The notes beneath the pieces were generated by a model. The model was not told the origin of the DNA and did not search any database. It saw only the letters and a list, made by a program, of their open reading frames with translations. From an uncultured bacterium (GTDB lineage Bacteria; Cyanobacteriota; Vampirovibrionia; Gastranaerophilales; Gastranaerophilaceae), in assembly GCA_945910925.1 (NCBI GenBank), contig CAMDZX010000010.1, forward strand, positions 1 to 25,822: DNA of 25,822 nt, read 5' to 3'. Positions 1-5,837 of the stretch are shown one piece after another. Position 1 is the first letter of the stretch, and every line of letters begins with the position of its first letter. A program made the position numbers and the translations under genes.

Positions 1-170
1 TTTGGTTTCTAGGGTAAATTCTTTATACAAAAGTTCGAGAATTGATAAAAAACGCAGAATTTTGAATTTAGTTTTCTCGAACTTTTTTCTCAACGGCTCA
101 AATCTGAGCTATGAGCTAAAAAGACCCTTTGATTTATTCATCAAAAGGTCTAATCGTCTATTAAACTGGG
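1..170 (+). repeat. Left copy of 170-bp direct repeat (recombinase 3' end / att arm)
   Basis: This copy is collinear with 12816-12985 without gaps and differs at only scattered bases. It begins at or before the window edge, so its true left limit is unknown. It ends at ctggg, where the two copies diverge abruptly. Inside it lies a near-perfect 11-bp inverted repeat (GACCCTTTGAT at 123-133, ATCAAAAGGTC at 140-150, one mismatch) about 20 bp from the break. That is a plausible recombinase-binding arm. The break point is the inferred left junction of the element. Confidence 0.85.
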
Positions 171-262
171 AAAGAGTTGACGGAACTCGAACTTTTTCAT
201 GGCATGAAATTGTTGAAATGAAACCATATATTTTGAATATTTTAGAGATAAATTACAGGTAA
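1..262 (+). CDS. C-terminal piece of a second large serine recombinase (cut by window start)
   Basis: The frame is already open at the first base, so the gene starts outside the window. Its first 55 residues match the C-terminus of the complete recombinase at 11455-12990 at 51 positions with no gaps (VSRVNSLY... to ...RLLNW). The similarity stops exactly at the bases ctggg. The complete copy then reads into tRNA-Leu and stops after one Ala; this copy runs on for about 31 more residues (ERVDGTRTF...) to a TAA at 260-262. The extra tail is what results if the DNA to the right is the left end of another element instead of the tRNA. I read it as the integrase end of a neighbouring element integrated in tandem. 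Whether its N-terminal catalytic part is intact cannot be seen. Confidence 0.85.
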   Translation, partial: LVSRVNSLYKSSRIDKKRRILNLVFSNFFLNGSNLSYELKRPFDLFIKRSNRLLNWERVDGTRTFSWHEIVEMKPYILNILEINYR

Positions 263-555
263 ACACGGGTATGAGCCGTGTTCTGAGGGTATCGTGGAAT
301 GAACAATCAATACTTTCAGCCCCCTTGAATTAAATACTGATACCATGAATTAGCATTTCATGTGGACACAATATGGACATGGATTTTGTACGATATGGTT
401 ACAGCTCAAATGTGAAATTCAATCTCTTTACTACCAAACTATCATATAGTTCTTTAAGCATAGGCATTTTGGTGCAATTCGAGAAGTGGAATATCATATC
501 TAAGCCATTATTAGATGTCATTTGCATGCCTGCTTGTGCATGTTATATTAGAAGT
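262..555. other. Gene-free left end of the element with small hairpins
   Basis: No convincing gene lies between the recombinase fragment and the ATG at 556. A 7-bp perfect hairpin (AACACGG, loop of 7, CCGTGTT) sits at 262-282 directly after the fragment's stop codon but has no T-run. A second small inverted repeat (CATGAA/TTCATG) sits near 344-362. An in-frame extension of the next gene begins at 373, but it precedes a clear signal peptide and is not taken as coding. Confidence 0.5.
522..549 (+). promoter_or_regulatory. Predicted promoter for the 127-aa secreted protein (leaderless)
   Basis: A -35-like TTGCAT (522-527) and a -10 TATATT (544-549) are separated by 16 bp, with a TG one base before the -10 (extended -10). 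Transcription would start at about 556, which is the A of the ATG, so the mRNA would have essentially no 5' leader. No Shine-Dalgarno sequence precedes this ATG, consistent with that reading. Confidence 0.5.
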
Positions 556-939
556 ATGAAAAAGCTGATAGCTTTAGTTATATTAGTATTTCTTTCTATG
601 TCTGTTGAAGCGAAACACCTGTATTATGAGAAAGACTATCAAAATGTCTGGTGCGGGCAACATAACGGACAAACAGAAGTTAAGTTATTTGATTATACAC
701 GTGTAGATTGTGTAACTGATACAGACGCTGTTGAATTTGACTTTGCAAAGAAATGGGCAGAATGTACAGGGCAAGCATTATACTATGGACTAATTACTGG
801 AAAATCTCCTGCGTGTGTTCTGATTATGGAAAATGGAGAGAAGGATAACATTTATCTTCAACGTTTGCAGAAACTATCAGACAAATATGGTTTTAAGATT
901 TATACAATGACTCCATCAGACATGGAACAATCTCAATAA
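556..939 (+). CDS. Small exported protein, possible nuclease-like fold
   Basis: The protein is 127 aa. I start it at ATG 556 because a textbook signal peptide follows (MKKLIALVILVFLSMSVEA, cleavage after EA), although the frame is open back to 373. The mature part carries the string TRVDCVTDTDAVEFDFAKKW followed by AECTGQALYY. The pattern of an Asp, then E-x-D, then Lys, then a conserved-looking GQ-L-YY helix recalls PD-(D/E)xK-type folds. I recall similar short hypothetical proteins in other Gram-negatives but cannot name a family. It lies upstream of the HXS genes with its own promoter. The function is unknown; the nuclease-like reading is an inference from motif spacing only. Confidence 0.7.
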   Translation: MKKLIALVILVFLSMSVEAKHLYYEKDYQNVWCGQHNGQTEVKLFDYTRVDCVTDTDAVEFDFAKKWAECTGQALYYGLITGKSPACVLIMENGEKDNIYLQRLQKLSDKYGFKIYTMTPSDMEQSQ

Positions 940-1035
940 GTCTAATTGATTGTAATTCAAACAGATATGTGTTATATATTATAGAGTTATTGTTGTGTAT
1001 CGTCATTAGTCTAATAAAAAGGGGAATGCAATTAT

Positions 1036-1833
1036 ATGATAAATTTTGTTCAGAAAATAAAGGATTATTCTAAAGTTCATAAAATTATGACATCAATGAT
1101 AGTAGTTTCAGGAGTTATTAGTCTTTTATTGTTTATCTTGTGCTTATGCTCTGTATTAACTTGGCTTACAGCATTAGCATCTTTGTTAGTATTTGTACCA
1201 CCATTACTAATTATTTTAGTTGCATTTTTAGTTAACAAAATCAAGAACCACCCTGTTTGGCGTTGCATCATTACAATTTTGCTAACTTCTTTTCTGATAT
1301 TGTTTCAGCTAATTTATTCAATTATATTCATACTTGTATATTCAGAACTAACTAAAGATATCCCATATAACAATCCCAGAAATTATCAATCTATTATAAA
1401 GAAGTGGAGCAAACAAGATAATAGGATATATAAGATTTTTCCAAATAAGGTTCCAAAAGGAGCTAAGAATGTTGTAATGAAAGGTGGTTCTGGGCCTTTT
1501 TATGCTGTATTTGGATATAACGAAATAGCTATAGGATTTAATACAACAGATGAATATATTACTGAGCTTAAAAACAAATGCAAAAGCATTACACCAATTA
1601 AAAATGCAGAAACTTATCCAAATACCTATAATCATTCAATACCATTATCGCTTATAGATACTGGTTCAGATTTATACACAATAGTATCGGAAAATGAATA
1701 TCCAGATGAAAACCATGAAAACACATACTTTGGTGGTGTTGTTATAAATGAAAAGACGAATAAAGTAGTTTATTTTTACCAAGCCTTTTATGGCGACTAT
1801 TGTGGTGGATGTTATGATACAAAGGTAAAGTAA
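1036..1833 (+). CDS. Membrane protein of unknown function
   Basis: The protein is 265 aa and I do not recognise the family. The N-terminal ~105 residues contain three closely spaced hydrophobic segments (about residues 18-40, 42-66 and 74-102). They are followed by an extracytoplasmic or cytoplasmic domain of about 155 residues rich in Asn, Tyr and Ile, ending in a CGGC motif near the C-terminus (YGDYCGGCYDTKVK). The CxxC pair could be redox-active or metal-binding. A purine-rich AAGGGG lies 12 nt before the ATG, a longer gap than usual. It sits on the same strand just before the HXS genes but is separated from hxsA by 81 bp containing a promoter, so it is probably a separate unit. A role in export or immunity for the HXS peptide is possible but unproven. 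Confidence 0.75.
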   Translation: MINFVQKIKDYSKVHKIMTSMIVVSGVISLLLFILCLCSVLTWLTALASLLVFVPPLLIILVAFLVNKIKNHPVWRCIITILLTSFLILFQLIYSIIFILVYSELTKDIPYNNPRNYQSIIKKWSKQDNRIYKIFPNKVPKGAKNVVMKGGSGPFYAVFGYNEIAIGFNTTDEYITELKNKCKSITPIKNAETYPNTYNHSIPLSLIDTGSDLYTIVSENEYPDENHENTYFGGVVINEKTNKVVYFYQAFYGDYCGGCYDTKVK

Positions 1834-1862
1834 AGATTTATGTATGAGTGTAATAAATGCAC

Positions 1863-1891
1863 TTGAAATAAGCTATATTATATGACATAAT
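1863..1891 (+). promoter_or_regulatory. Predicted promoter of the hxs operon
   Basis: TTGAAA (1863-1868) and CATAAT (1886-1891) are spaced exactly 17 bp. Transcription would start near 1898, leaving a ~17-nt leader that contains a strong Shine-Dalgarno AAGGAG (1901-1906) before the hxsA ATG. The same -10 hexamer, CATAAT, is used by the other strong predicted promoter of this element at 5455-5483. Confidence 0.55.
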
Positions 1892-1914
1892 ACACATATA
1901 AGGAGTCGACACTT

Positions 1915-2190
1915 ATGAATAATATTAAAAGAATGTTTAGTTGTTTTTCTGTATTGGCTGTTTGCTTGCTTGCTAATATGGGTATTGAAGCAAAGGCAAT
2001 TACTTCTTCACCTGTAACAACGATTATGCAAAACAATAATGCTACTGCTCAAGTACAACAGTTCACCTTACATAATGGCATTGTACAAGCTGAAGAAAAT
2101 CAAAAGATAGCAGACCACTATTCACATAGTTCGCACTATTCACATAGTTCTCACAGTTCACATCACTCACACTATTCTTCAAGATACTAG
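1915..2190 (+). CDS. hxsA: His-Xaa-Ser repeat precursor peptide HxsA
   Basis: The protein is 91 aa. It has a signal-peptide-like N-terminus (positive MNNIKR, hydrophobic FSCFSVLAVCLLA, likely cleavage after IEAKA near residue 28). A low-complexity linker of about 38 residues follows, and the C-terminus has seven consecutive H-x-S tripeptides at residues 68-88 (HYS HSS HYS HSS HSS HHS HYS) before a final SRY. This is the defining architecture of HxsA, the presumed substrate in the His-Xaa-Ser system, whose signature is tandem HxS triplets beside two radical SAM enzymes and HxsD. The repeat is the predicted modification site. Gene order hxsA-hxsD-hxsB-hxsC with gaps of 8 and 2 nt and a 14-nt overlap indicates one operon. 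The start is supported by AAGGAG 8 nt upstream of the ATG. Confidence 0.92.
   Translation: MNNIKRMFSCFSVLAVCLLANMGIEAKAITSSPVTTIMQNNNATAQVQQFTLHNGIVQAEENQKIADHYSHSSHYSHSSHSSHHSHYSSRY
2116..2178 (+). repeat. Seven-fold H-x-S codon repeat in hxsA
   Basis: Seven 9-bp units each encode His-Tyr/Ser/His-Ser. His is mostly CAC/CAT, and Ser alternates between TCA and AGT/TCT. The codon choice varies between units, so the DNA repeat is imperfect while the peptide repeat is strict. That suggests selection on the peptide pattern rather than recent slippage alone. Confidence 0.85.
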
Positions 2191-2198
2191 AGGACTAT

Positions 2199-2468
2199 AT
2201 GGAATATAGATTATCAAAGACCTCATTTAACAAAGAAACAATACTAAAGGTGGTCTATTTGTGGCAGGAAGATTTCAATATAAATATTATTGAAGATGAG
2301 TTTAACTGGATTATAGATGTAAAATCCAAGCAAGCTGATAAAGATTTTTGTTTTGATGACTTCAATAGGGAGGTTCAAGAACAGCAATTAAGAGAAACTC
2401 TTAATAATCAATTCGGTAGCTTACGAGATAGCATATATAGTCAAGCTTTTCAACACTTTCAAGGTTAG
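2199..2468 (+). CDS. hxsD: His-Xaa-Ser system protein HxsD
   Basis: The protein is 89 aa, with AGAGGA 6 nt before the ATG. The C-terminal third carries the family pattern: FDDFNREVQEQQLRETL followed by FGSLRDSIYSQAF. It matches the 'N-x-x-x-x-D/E-x-x-LR...R..I...A' signature used to define HxsD (the LLNDYxLRE-type model). The N-terminal half is acidic and compact, with a beta-type start (SFNKETILKVVYLW). In the HXS system this small protein always accompanies HxsB and HxsC and is presumed to act as a peptide-recognition or partner protein, in the way RRE-type partners do in other radical-SAM peptide systems. That role is inference; its identity rests on motif plus position between hxsA and hxsB. 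Confidence 0.8.
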   Translation: MEYRLSKTSFNKETILKVVYLWQEDFNINIIEDEFNWIIDVKSKQADKDFCFDDFNREVQEQQLRETLNNQFGSLRDSIYSQAFQHFQG

Positions 2469-2470
2469 GA

Positions 2471-3922
2471 ATGAGTTATATTAAGTTACCGTTCAATTTT
2501 AAATATATAGATGACAGCGTGTTGTTAGTAAATCAAGCTGGCGAACATTTGTTCCTAACAAAAGAAGATTTTAGTGCTTTTACTTCCGATGTATTAAACT
2601 CTGATAATGAAGCATATAAAAGACTTAAAGCGAAACATTTTCTTACAGTTCAATCAGAACTAAATCAAGTTATTGAAATGCTAGCAACAAAACTTAGAAC
2701 ACGTAAGGAATATTTGGCAGATTTCACCAGTTTACATATGATAGTTATTACTCTTAGATGTAATTGTTTATGTAAGTATTGCCACGCTTCTAGTGTAGAC
2801 TTCACTAATAAAAGCTATGATATGGACTGGGACACTGCAAAGAAAACAATTGATATGATATTCCAAACTCCGTCTAAAGATATAAAGATAGAATATCAGG
2901 GCGGAGAACCTTTATTGAACTGGGATATACTAAAACAAAGCGTATTATATGCAGAATTCCTGAACAAAATAGCAAAGAAAAAGGTTGGATTTGTTATCTG
3001 TACTAATTTAATGGATATAACAGATGAGCAGATTGACTTTTGTAAAAAGCATAATATAGAGATTTCAACCTCATTAGACGGTACAAAAGAATTACACGAT
3101 TGCAATAGACAGTCAAGAATATATCCGAGTTCATATGACGCATTTATTAAGAATTCAGAGAGGGTGAATGCTAAATTAGGTAATAATGGTGCTTCCCCTT
3201 TATTAACTATTACTAAAACGAATTTACATAGGTTACGTGAAGTAATAGACGAATATGTAAGACAAGGACATAATGCGATATTTCTAAGAGCATTAAATCC
3301 ATATGGAAATGCTGTACAAAATAAAGATGAATTAGGCTATTCTATAGAGGAATTTGTAGAAGCATATAAAGACGCTCTCAATTATATTATTGACCTTAAT
3401 AGACAAGGTACAGAATTTACAGAATGTTTTACAGCATTGCTATTGAGCAGAATATTAACACCATTCTCAACAGGCTTTGTTGATTTGCAATCTCCTTCTG
3501 GTGCGGGAATATCCGGGGCAATCTATTATTATGACGGTAAGATATATCCTGCTGATGAAGCACGAATGTTAGCACGTATGGGCGATGACTATTTCTGTAT
3601 GGGAACAGTAAATGACCACTATTCAGATGTCTTTAATGGGCAAGTTATTAGAGATATTGTTTACAACTCTTGTGTAGAAACCATGCCAGTATGCTCTGAA
3701 TGTGTATATCAACAATATTGCGGTGCTGATGTAATAAGGAATTATCTTGAAACTAAGGATTTAATGGGATACCGTCTTAATAGTGGGTTCTGTAAGAAAA
3801 ACAAACTAATCTTAGATTATATATTTGAACTGTTAAGAACTAATGATGAACAACTATTAGATATCTTCTGGAGTTGGATAACACGTAGACCTTATGAGGA
3901 AATAAAACTTGAAACAAATTAA
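2471..3922 (+). CDS. hxsB: Radical SAM/SPASM peptide maturase HxsB
   Basis: The protein is 483 aa. It should use S-adenosylmethionine and a [4Fe-4S] cluster to generate a 5'-deoxyadenosyl radical and modify the His/Ser repeat of HxsA in the cytoplasm. The cluster motif CxxxCxxC is C97-C101-C104 (LRCNCLCKYCHAS), preceded by the expected hydrophobic strand MIVITL. A GGEP SAM-binding motif follows near residue 144 (EYQGGEPLLNW). The C-terminal part has a SPASM-like Cys cluster for auxiliary iron-sulfur clusters (CVETMPVCSECVYQQYC near residues 403-420, and a late GFC). The N-terminal ~90 residues form the extra domain typical of peptide maturases. It starts 2 nt after hxsD, with a purine-rich ribosome site inside the hxsD end, and overlaps hxsC by 14 nt. 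HxsB is always paired with HxsC, and both occur here. Confidence 0.9.
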   Translation: MSYIKLPFNFKYIDDSVLLVNQAGEHLFLTKEDFSAFTSDVLNSDNEAYKRLKAKHFLTVQSELNQVIEMLATKLRTRKEYLADFTSLHMIVITLRCNCLCKYCHASSVDFTNKSYDMDWDTAKKTIDMIFQTPSKDIKIEYQGGEPLLNWDILKQSVLYAEFLNKIAKKKVGFVICTNLMDITDEQIDFCKKHNIEISTSLDGTKELHDCNRQSRIYPSSYDAFIKNSERVNAKLGNNGASPLLTITKTNLHRLREVIDEYVRQGHNAIFLRALNPYGNAVQNKDELGYSIEEFVEAYKDALNYIIDLNRQGTEFTECFTALLLSRILTPFSTGFVDLQSPSGAGISGAIYYYDGKIYPADEARMLARMGDDYFCMGTVNDHYSDVFNGQVIRDIVYNSCVETMPVCSECVYQQYCGADVIRNYLETKDLMGYRLNSGFCKKNKLILDYIFELLRTNDEQLLDIFWSWITRRPYEEIKLETN

Positions 3923-5030
3923 AGGCATAGTAAAGAATATTGATAAGATTATTCTGGGAAAATATAGTACACACAATAGCATATTTCAAAATAATAAAGT
4001 GCTATTCTGTAACAAAAAGCCCTTATTCAACTGCGGTATCAATGCATACATTGTTCCCAAAGGCAAGTCTTTCAAAACGGATAAACCTATTATAGAAGTA
4101 GAAAATAATCCACCATTTATAGAAAATGATATTATAAATATCTCTCCAAATGGACTTGCAACAGTAGTATGGGAGGCTGATACACCACATCATGCATTAT
4201 ACGTAACTGACGTATGCAACTCTAAATGTATAATGTGCCCTCAAATAGAAGGTGCTTCAACACATTATAATGAATGTATACAAATCCTTGACTTAGTTGA
4301 TACAAAGAATGTATCTAATATTGGTATTACTGGGGGAGAACCAACTCTTAATATAAATAAGTTGGTAGAGGTACTAGAAAAGATTGCAAAGAAATCTCCT
4401 AACCAGAAAGTACATATACTTACTAATGGCAGAAACTTTTCACGCATAGATGTTGTAGAAAAACTAGCATGCATAAGAAATATAGATATATCATATGGGA
4501 TACCTTTATATTCAGATATCGCAGAAGAACATGATTATATAGTAGGGGTAGAAGGTGCTTTCAACGAAACAATTCAAGGTATATATAATTTAGGGAAGTA
4601 TAATCAAAAGGTTGAAATAAGAACAGTTATACTACGACAAAATTATAAAAAGCTGCGAGAATTGGCAACTTACATATATAGAAATATACCTTTTGTAACT
4701 CACATAGCACTTATGGGAATGGAATATCACGGAAATGCAGAAAGTAATTACGATTTGGTCTCTATTGACCCGATTGAATATAAAACAGAATTATTTGAAG
4801 CTGTAAGAGAATATGTTCGCTATAATATGATAGTTGATGTGTACAATACTCCACTATGCTTAGCTGATAGCAGAATTAAAGAATTCTGCCGAGATAGTAT
4901 ATCTACTTGGAAGAAATCCTACCTACCTCAGTGTGAAAACTGTAGTGAAAAAGAGCCTTGTAGTGGAGTTTTTGAAACATCATTTATGCACAGTGAAAAC
5001 ATTAAACCTATCAAACTAGAGGAGAACTAA
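3909..5030 (+). CDS. hxsC: Radical SAM peptide maturase HxsC
   Basis: The protein is 373 aa and is the second radical SAM enzyme of the HXS pair. The cluster motif is C103-C107-C110 (TDVCNSKCIMCPQ), followed by a GGEP motif near residue 138 (ITGGEPTLN). A C-terminal Cys-rich stretch (CRDS...LPQCENCSEKEPCSGVF) may bind a further cluster. The N-terminal ~95 residues are beta-rich, resembling the N-domain of the family. The best start is TTG at 3909, preceded by GAGGA within the hxsB reading frame; no ATG fits the N-terminal domain better. The 14-nt overlap with hxsB and the alternative TTG start suggest translational coupling and a set ratio of the two enzymes. It is followed after 2 nt by a small exported protein. 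Confidence 0.9.
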   Translation: MKQIKGIVKNIDKIILGKYSTHNSIFQNNKVLFCNKKPLFNCGINAYIVPKGKSFKTDKPIIEVENNPPFIENDIINISPNGLATVVWEADTPHHALYVTDVCNSKCIMCPQIEGASTHYNECIQILDLVDTKNVSNIGITGGEPTLNINKLVEVLEKIAKKSPNQKVHILTNGRNFSRIDVVEKLACIRNIDISYGIPLYSDIAEEHDYIVGVEGAFNETIQGIYNLGKYNQKVEIRTVILRQNYKKLRELATYIYRNIPFVTHIALMGMEYHGNAESNYDLVSIDPIEYKTELFEAVREYVRYNMIVDVYNTPLCLADSRIKEFCRDSISTWKKSYLPQCENCSEKEPCSGVFETSFMHSENIKPIKLEEN

Positions 5031-5032
5031 TC

Positions 5033-5299
5033 ATGAAAGTATCTAAAATATATTTATTGTTAATTCTATTAAGTCTAACTGTTGTTCAATGTGCATATGC
5101 TTGGGACGGTTACGATGTTGATAACGGTCATTCAATAGAGATTGAAAAAGGAAATCTTGTCAGAAGTGGCAATGATATTGAAGTCTACGATTATGATACA
5201 GGCGAATATAAAGATTATGAAGTGCAAAGTGTTAATAGTAATGAGGTAGAAGTATATGACTATGACACTGGTGAATATAGAACATTTGATATGGACTAA
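5033..5299 (+). CDS. Small exported protein with duplicated YDYDTGEY motif (DUF5334-like)
   Basis: The protein is 88 aa: a signal peptide (MKVSKIYLLLILLSLTVVQC, cleavage near AYA) then a ~63-residue acidic domain beginning WDGYD. The domain holds two near-identical segments, IEVYDYDTGEYKDYEV and VEVYDYDTGEYRTFDM, linked by QSVNSNE. I recall this pattern (WDGYD...IEIEKGNLVR...YDYDTGEY) from the DUF5334 family of small secreted proteins, whose function is unknown; I cannot run a profile to confirm it. An alternative reading of the first Cys is a lipobox, but the residues around it do not fit well. It begins 2 nt after hxsC with a strong GAGGAG, so it is co-transcribed with the HXS genes. Its acidic Tyr/Asp surface could bind metal or the His-rich peptide. 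Confidence 0.8.
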   Translation: MKVSKIYLLLILLSLTVVQCAYAWDGYDVDNGHSIEIEKGNLVRSGNDIEVYDYDTGEYKDYEVQSVNSNEVEVYDYDTGEYRTFDMD

Positions 5300-5366
5300 T
5301 ACATACTTCATAGATATTTGACGTTTTAGTATTTTGTTGCTTTGTTATAACTAATAACTGTCCGTA

Positions 5367-5501
5367 AAACGTTCGTTATACGCACGGTAAAAAACTATGC
5401 TTAAAATAGTCCGAAAAAGGCCGCAGCATTTCTTTACAAACGTTCGTATATATATTGACATTTTACGAACTATCTGCCATAATAATAATGTAAGGCAGAT
5501 A
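5367..5501 (+). promoter_or_regulatory. Strong promoter inside nested inverted and direct repeats
   Basis: TTGACA (5455-5460), 17 bp, CATAAT (5478-5483) form a near-consensus promoter for the 91-aa gene and resolvase. GTTCGTA (5442-5448) and TACGAAC (5464-5470) form an inverted repeat around the -35. TATCTGCC (5471-5478) and GGCAGATA (5494-5501) form a second inverted repeat around the -10 and start point. AAACGTTCGT occurs twice in direct orientation (5367-5376, 5438-5447). This is either a repressor operator or the resolvase recombination (res) site, which commonly overlaps a resolvase promoter. The rest of 5300-5520 holds nothing else clear. Confidence 0.6.
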
Positions 5502-5520
5502 ACAATAGGAGACAACAAAA

Positions 5521-5796
5521 ATGAAAAATCAAGAAATTAGAAACACTGTTGCAGAGTTACAGGAACTTTATGCTCAAGCAGACAGCTTAAAAGCTGAAAT
5601 CACAGCAAGAGAAAGTCTTATTAAAGATGAGATGGAATCAAGAGAGTTAGAAGTATTGGATTTAGGTAATGTAATCATAAGATTTACTTCAATCTTATCT
5701 AACCGTTTTGATACAACTAACTTTAAGAAATTGCATGCAGATTTATACAATGCATTTATTAAGCAAGTTGCAAGCAGACGTTTTGTGATAGCATAG
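5521..5796 (+). CDS. Small phage/plasmid-type protein
   Basis: The protein is 91 aa. The first ~45 residues form a Lys/Glu-rich helix (coiled-coil-like, IRNTVAELQELYAQADSLKA). The rest is a short strand plus the pattern SNRFDTTNFKKLHADLYNAF ... RRFVIA. That pattern resembles small proteins often found next to YqaJ-type exonuclease or recombination genes in phages (RFDTxxFKxxxPDLYxxY...SRRF). I know no assigned activity. It is the first gene after the strong promoter at 5455, with AGGAGA 8 nt before its ATG, and is followed by the resolvase with 41 nt between. Its role in this element is unknown; a DNA-transaction role is plausible from family neighbours. Confidence 0.75.
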   Translation: MKNQEIRNTVAELQELYAQADSLKAEITARESLIKDEMESRELEVLDLGNVIIRFTSILSNRFDTTNFKKLHADLYNAFIKQVASRRFVIA

Positions 5797-5820
5797 GGCT
5801 TAATGCCCTATTGCTAGGGC
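5794..5820 (+). promoter_or_regulatory. Two mutually exclusive hairpins before the resolvase gene
   Basis: Three segments, TAGGGC (5794-5799), GCCCTA (5805-5810) and TAGGGC (5815-5820), allow the middle one to pair with either side. This alternative pairing sits between the 91-aa gene stop and the resolvase start and could tune translation or termination between the two genes. No T-run follows. Confidence 0.4.
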
Positions 5821-5837
5821 AGAATGAGAGGTTAATA

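Noticed and set aside
373..555. Longer start for the 127-aa exported protein
   Set aside because: The extension of 61 codons lies before a clear signal peptide and contains the predicted promoter; no ribosome site precedes 373.
1348..1635. 95-codon minus-strand frame inside the membrane protein gene
   Set aside because: Shadow of the plus-strand gene; no ribosome site or recognisable protein features.
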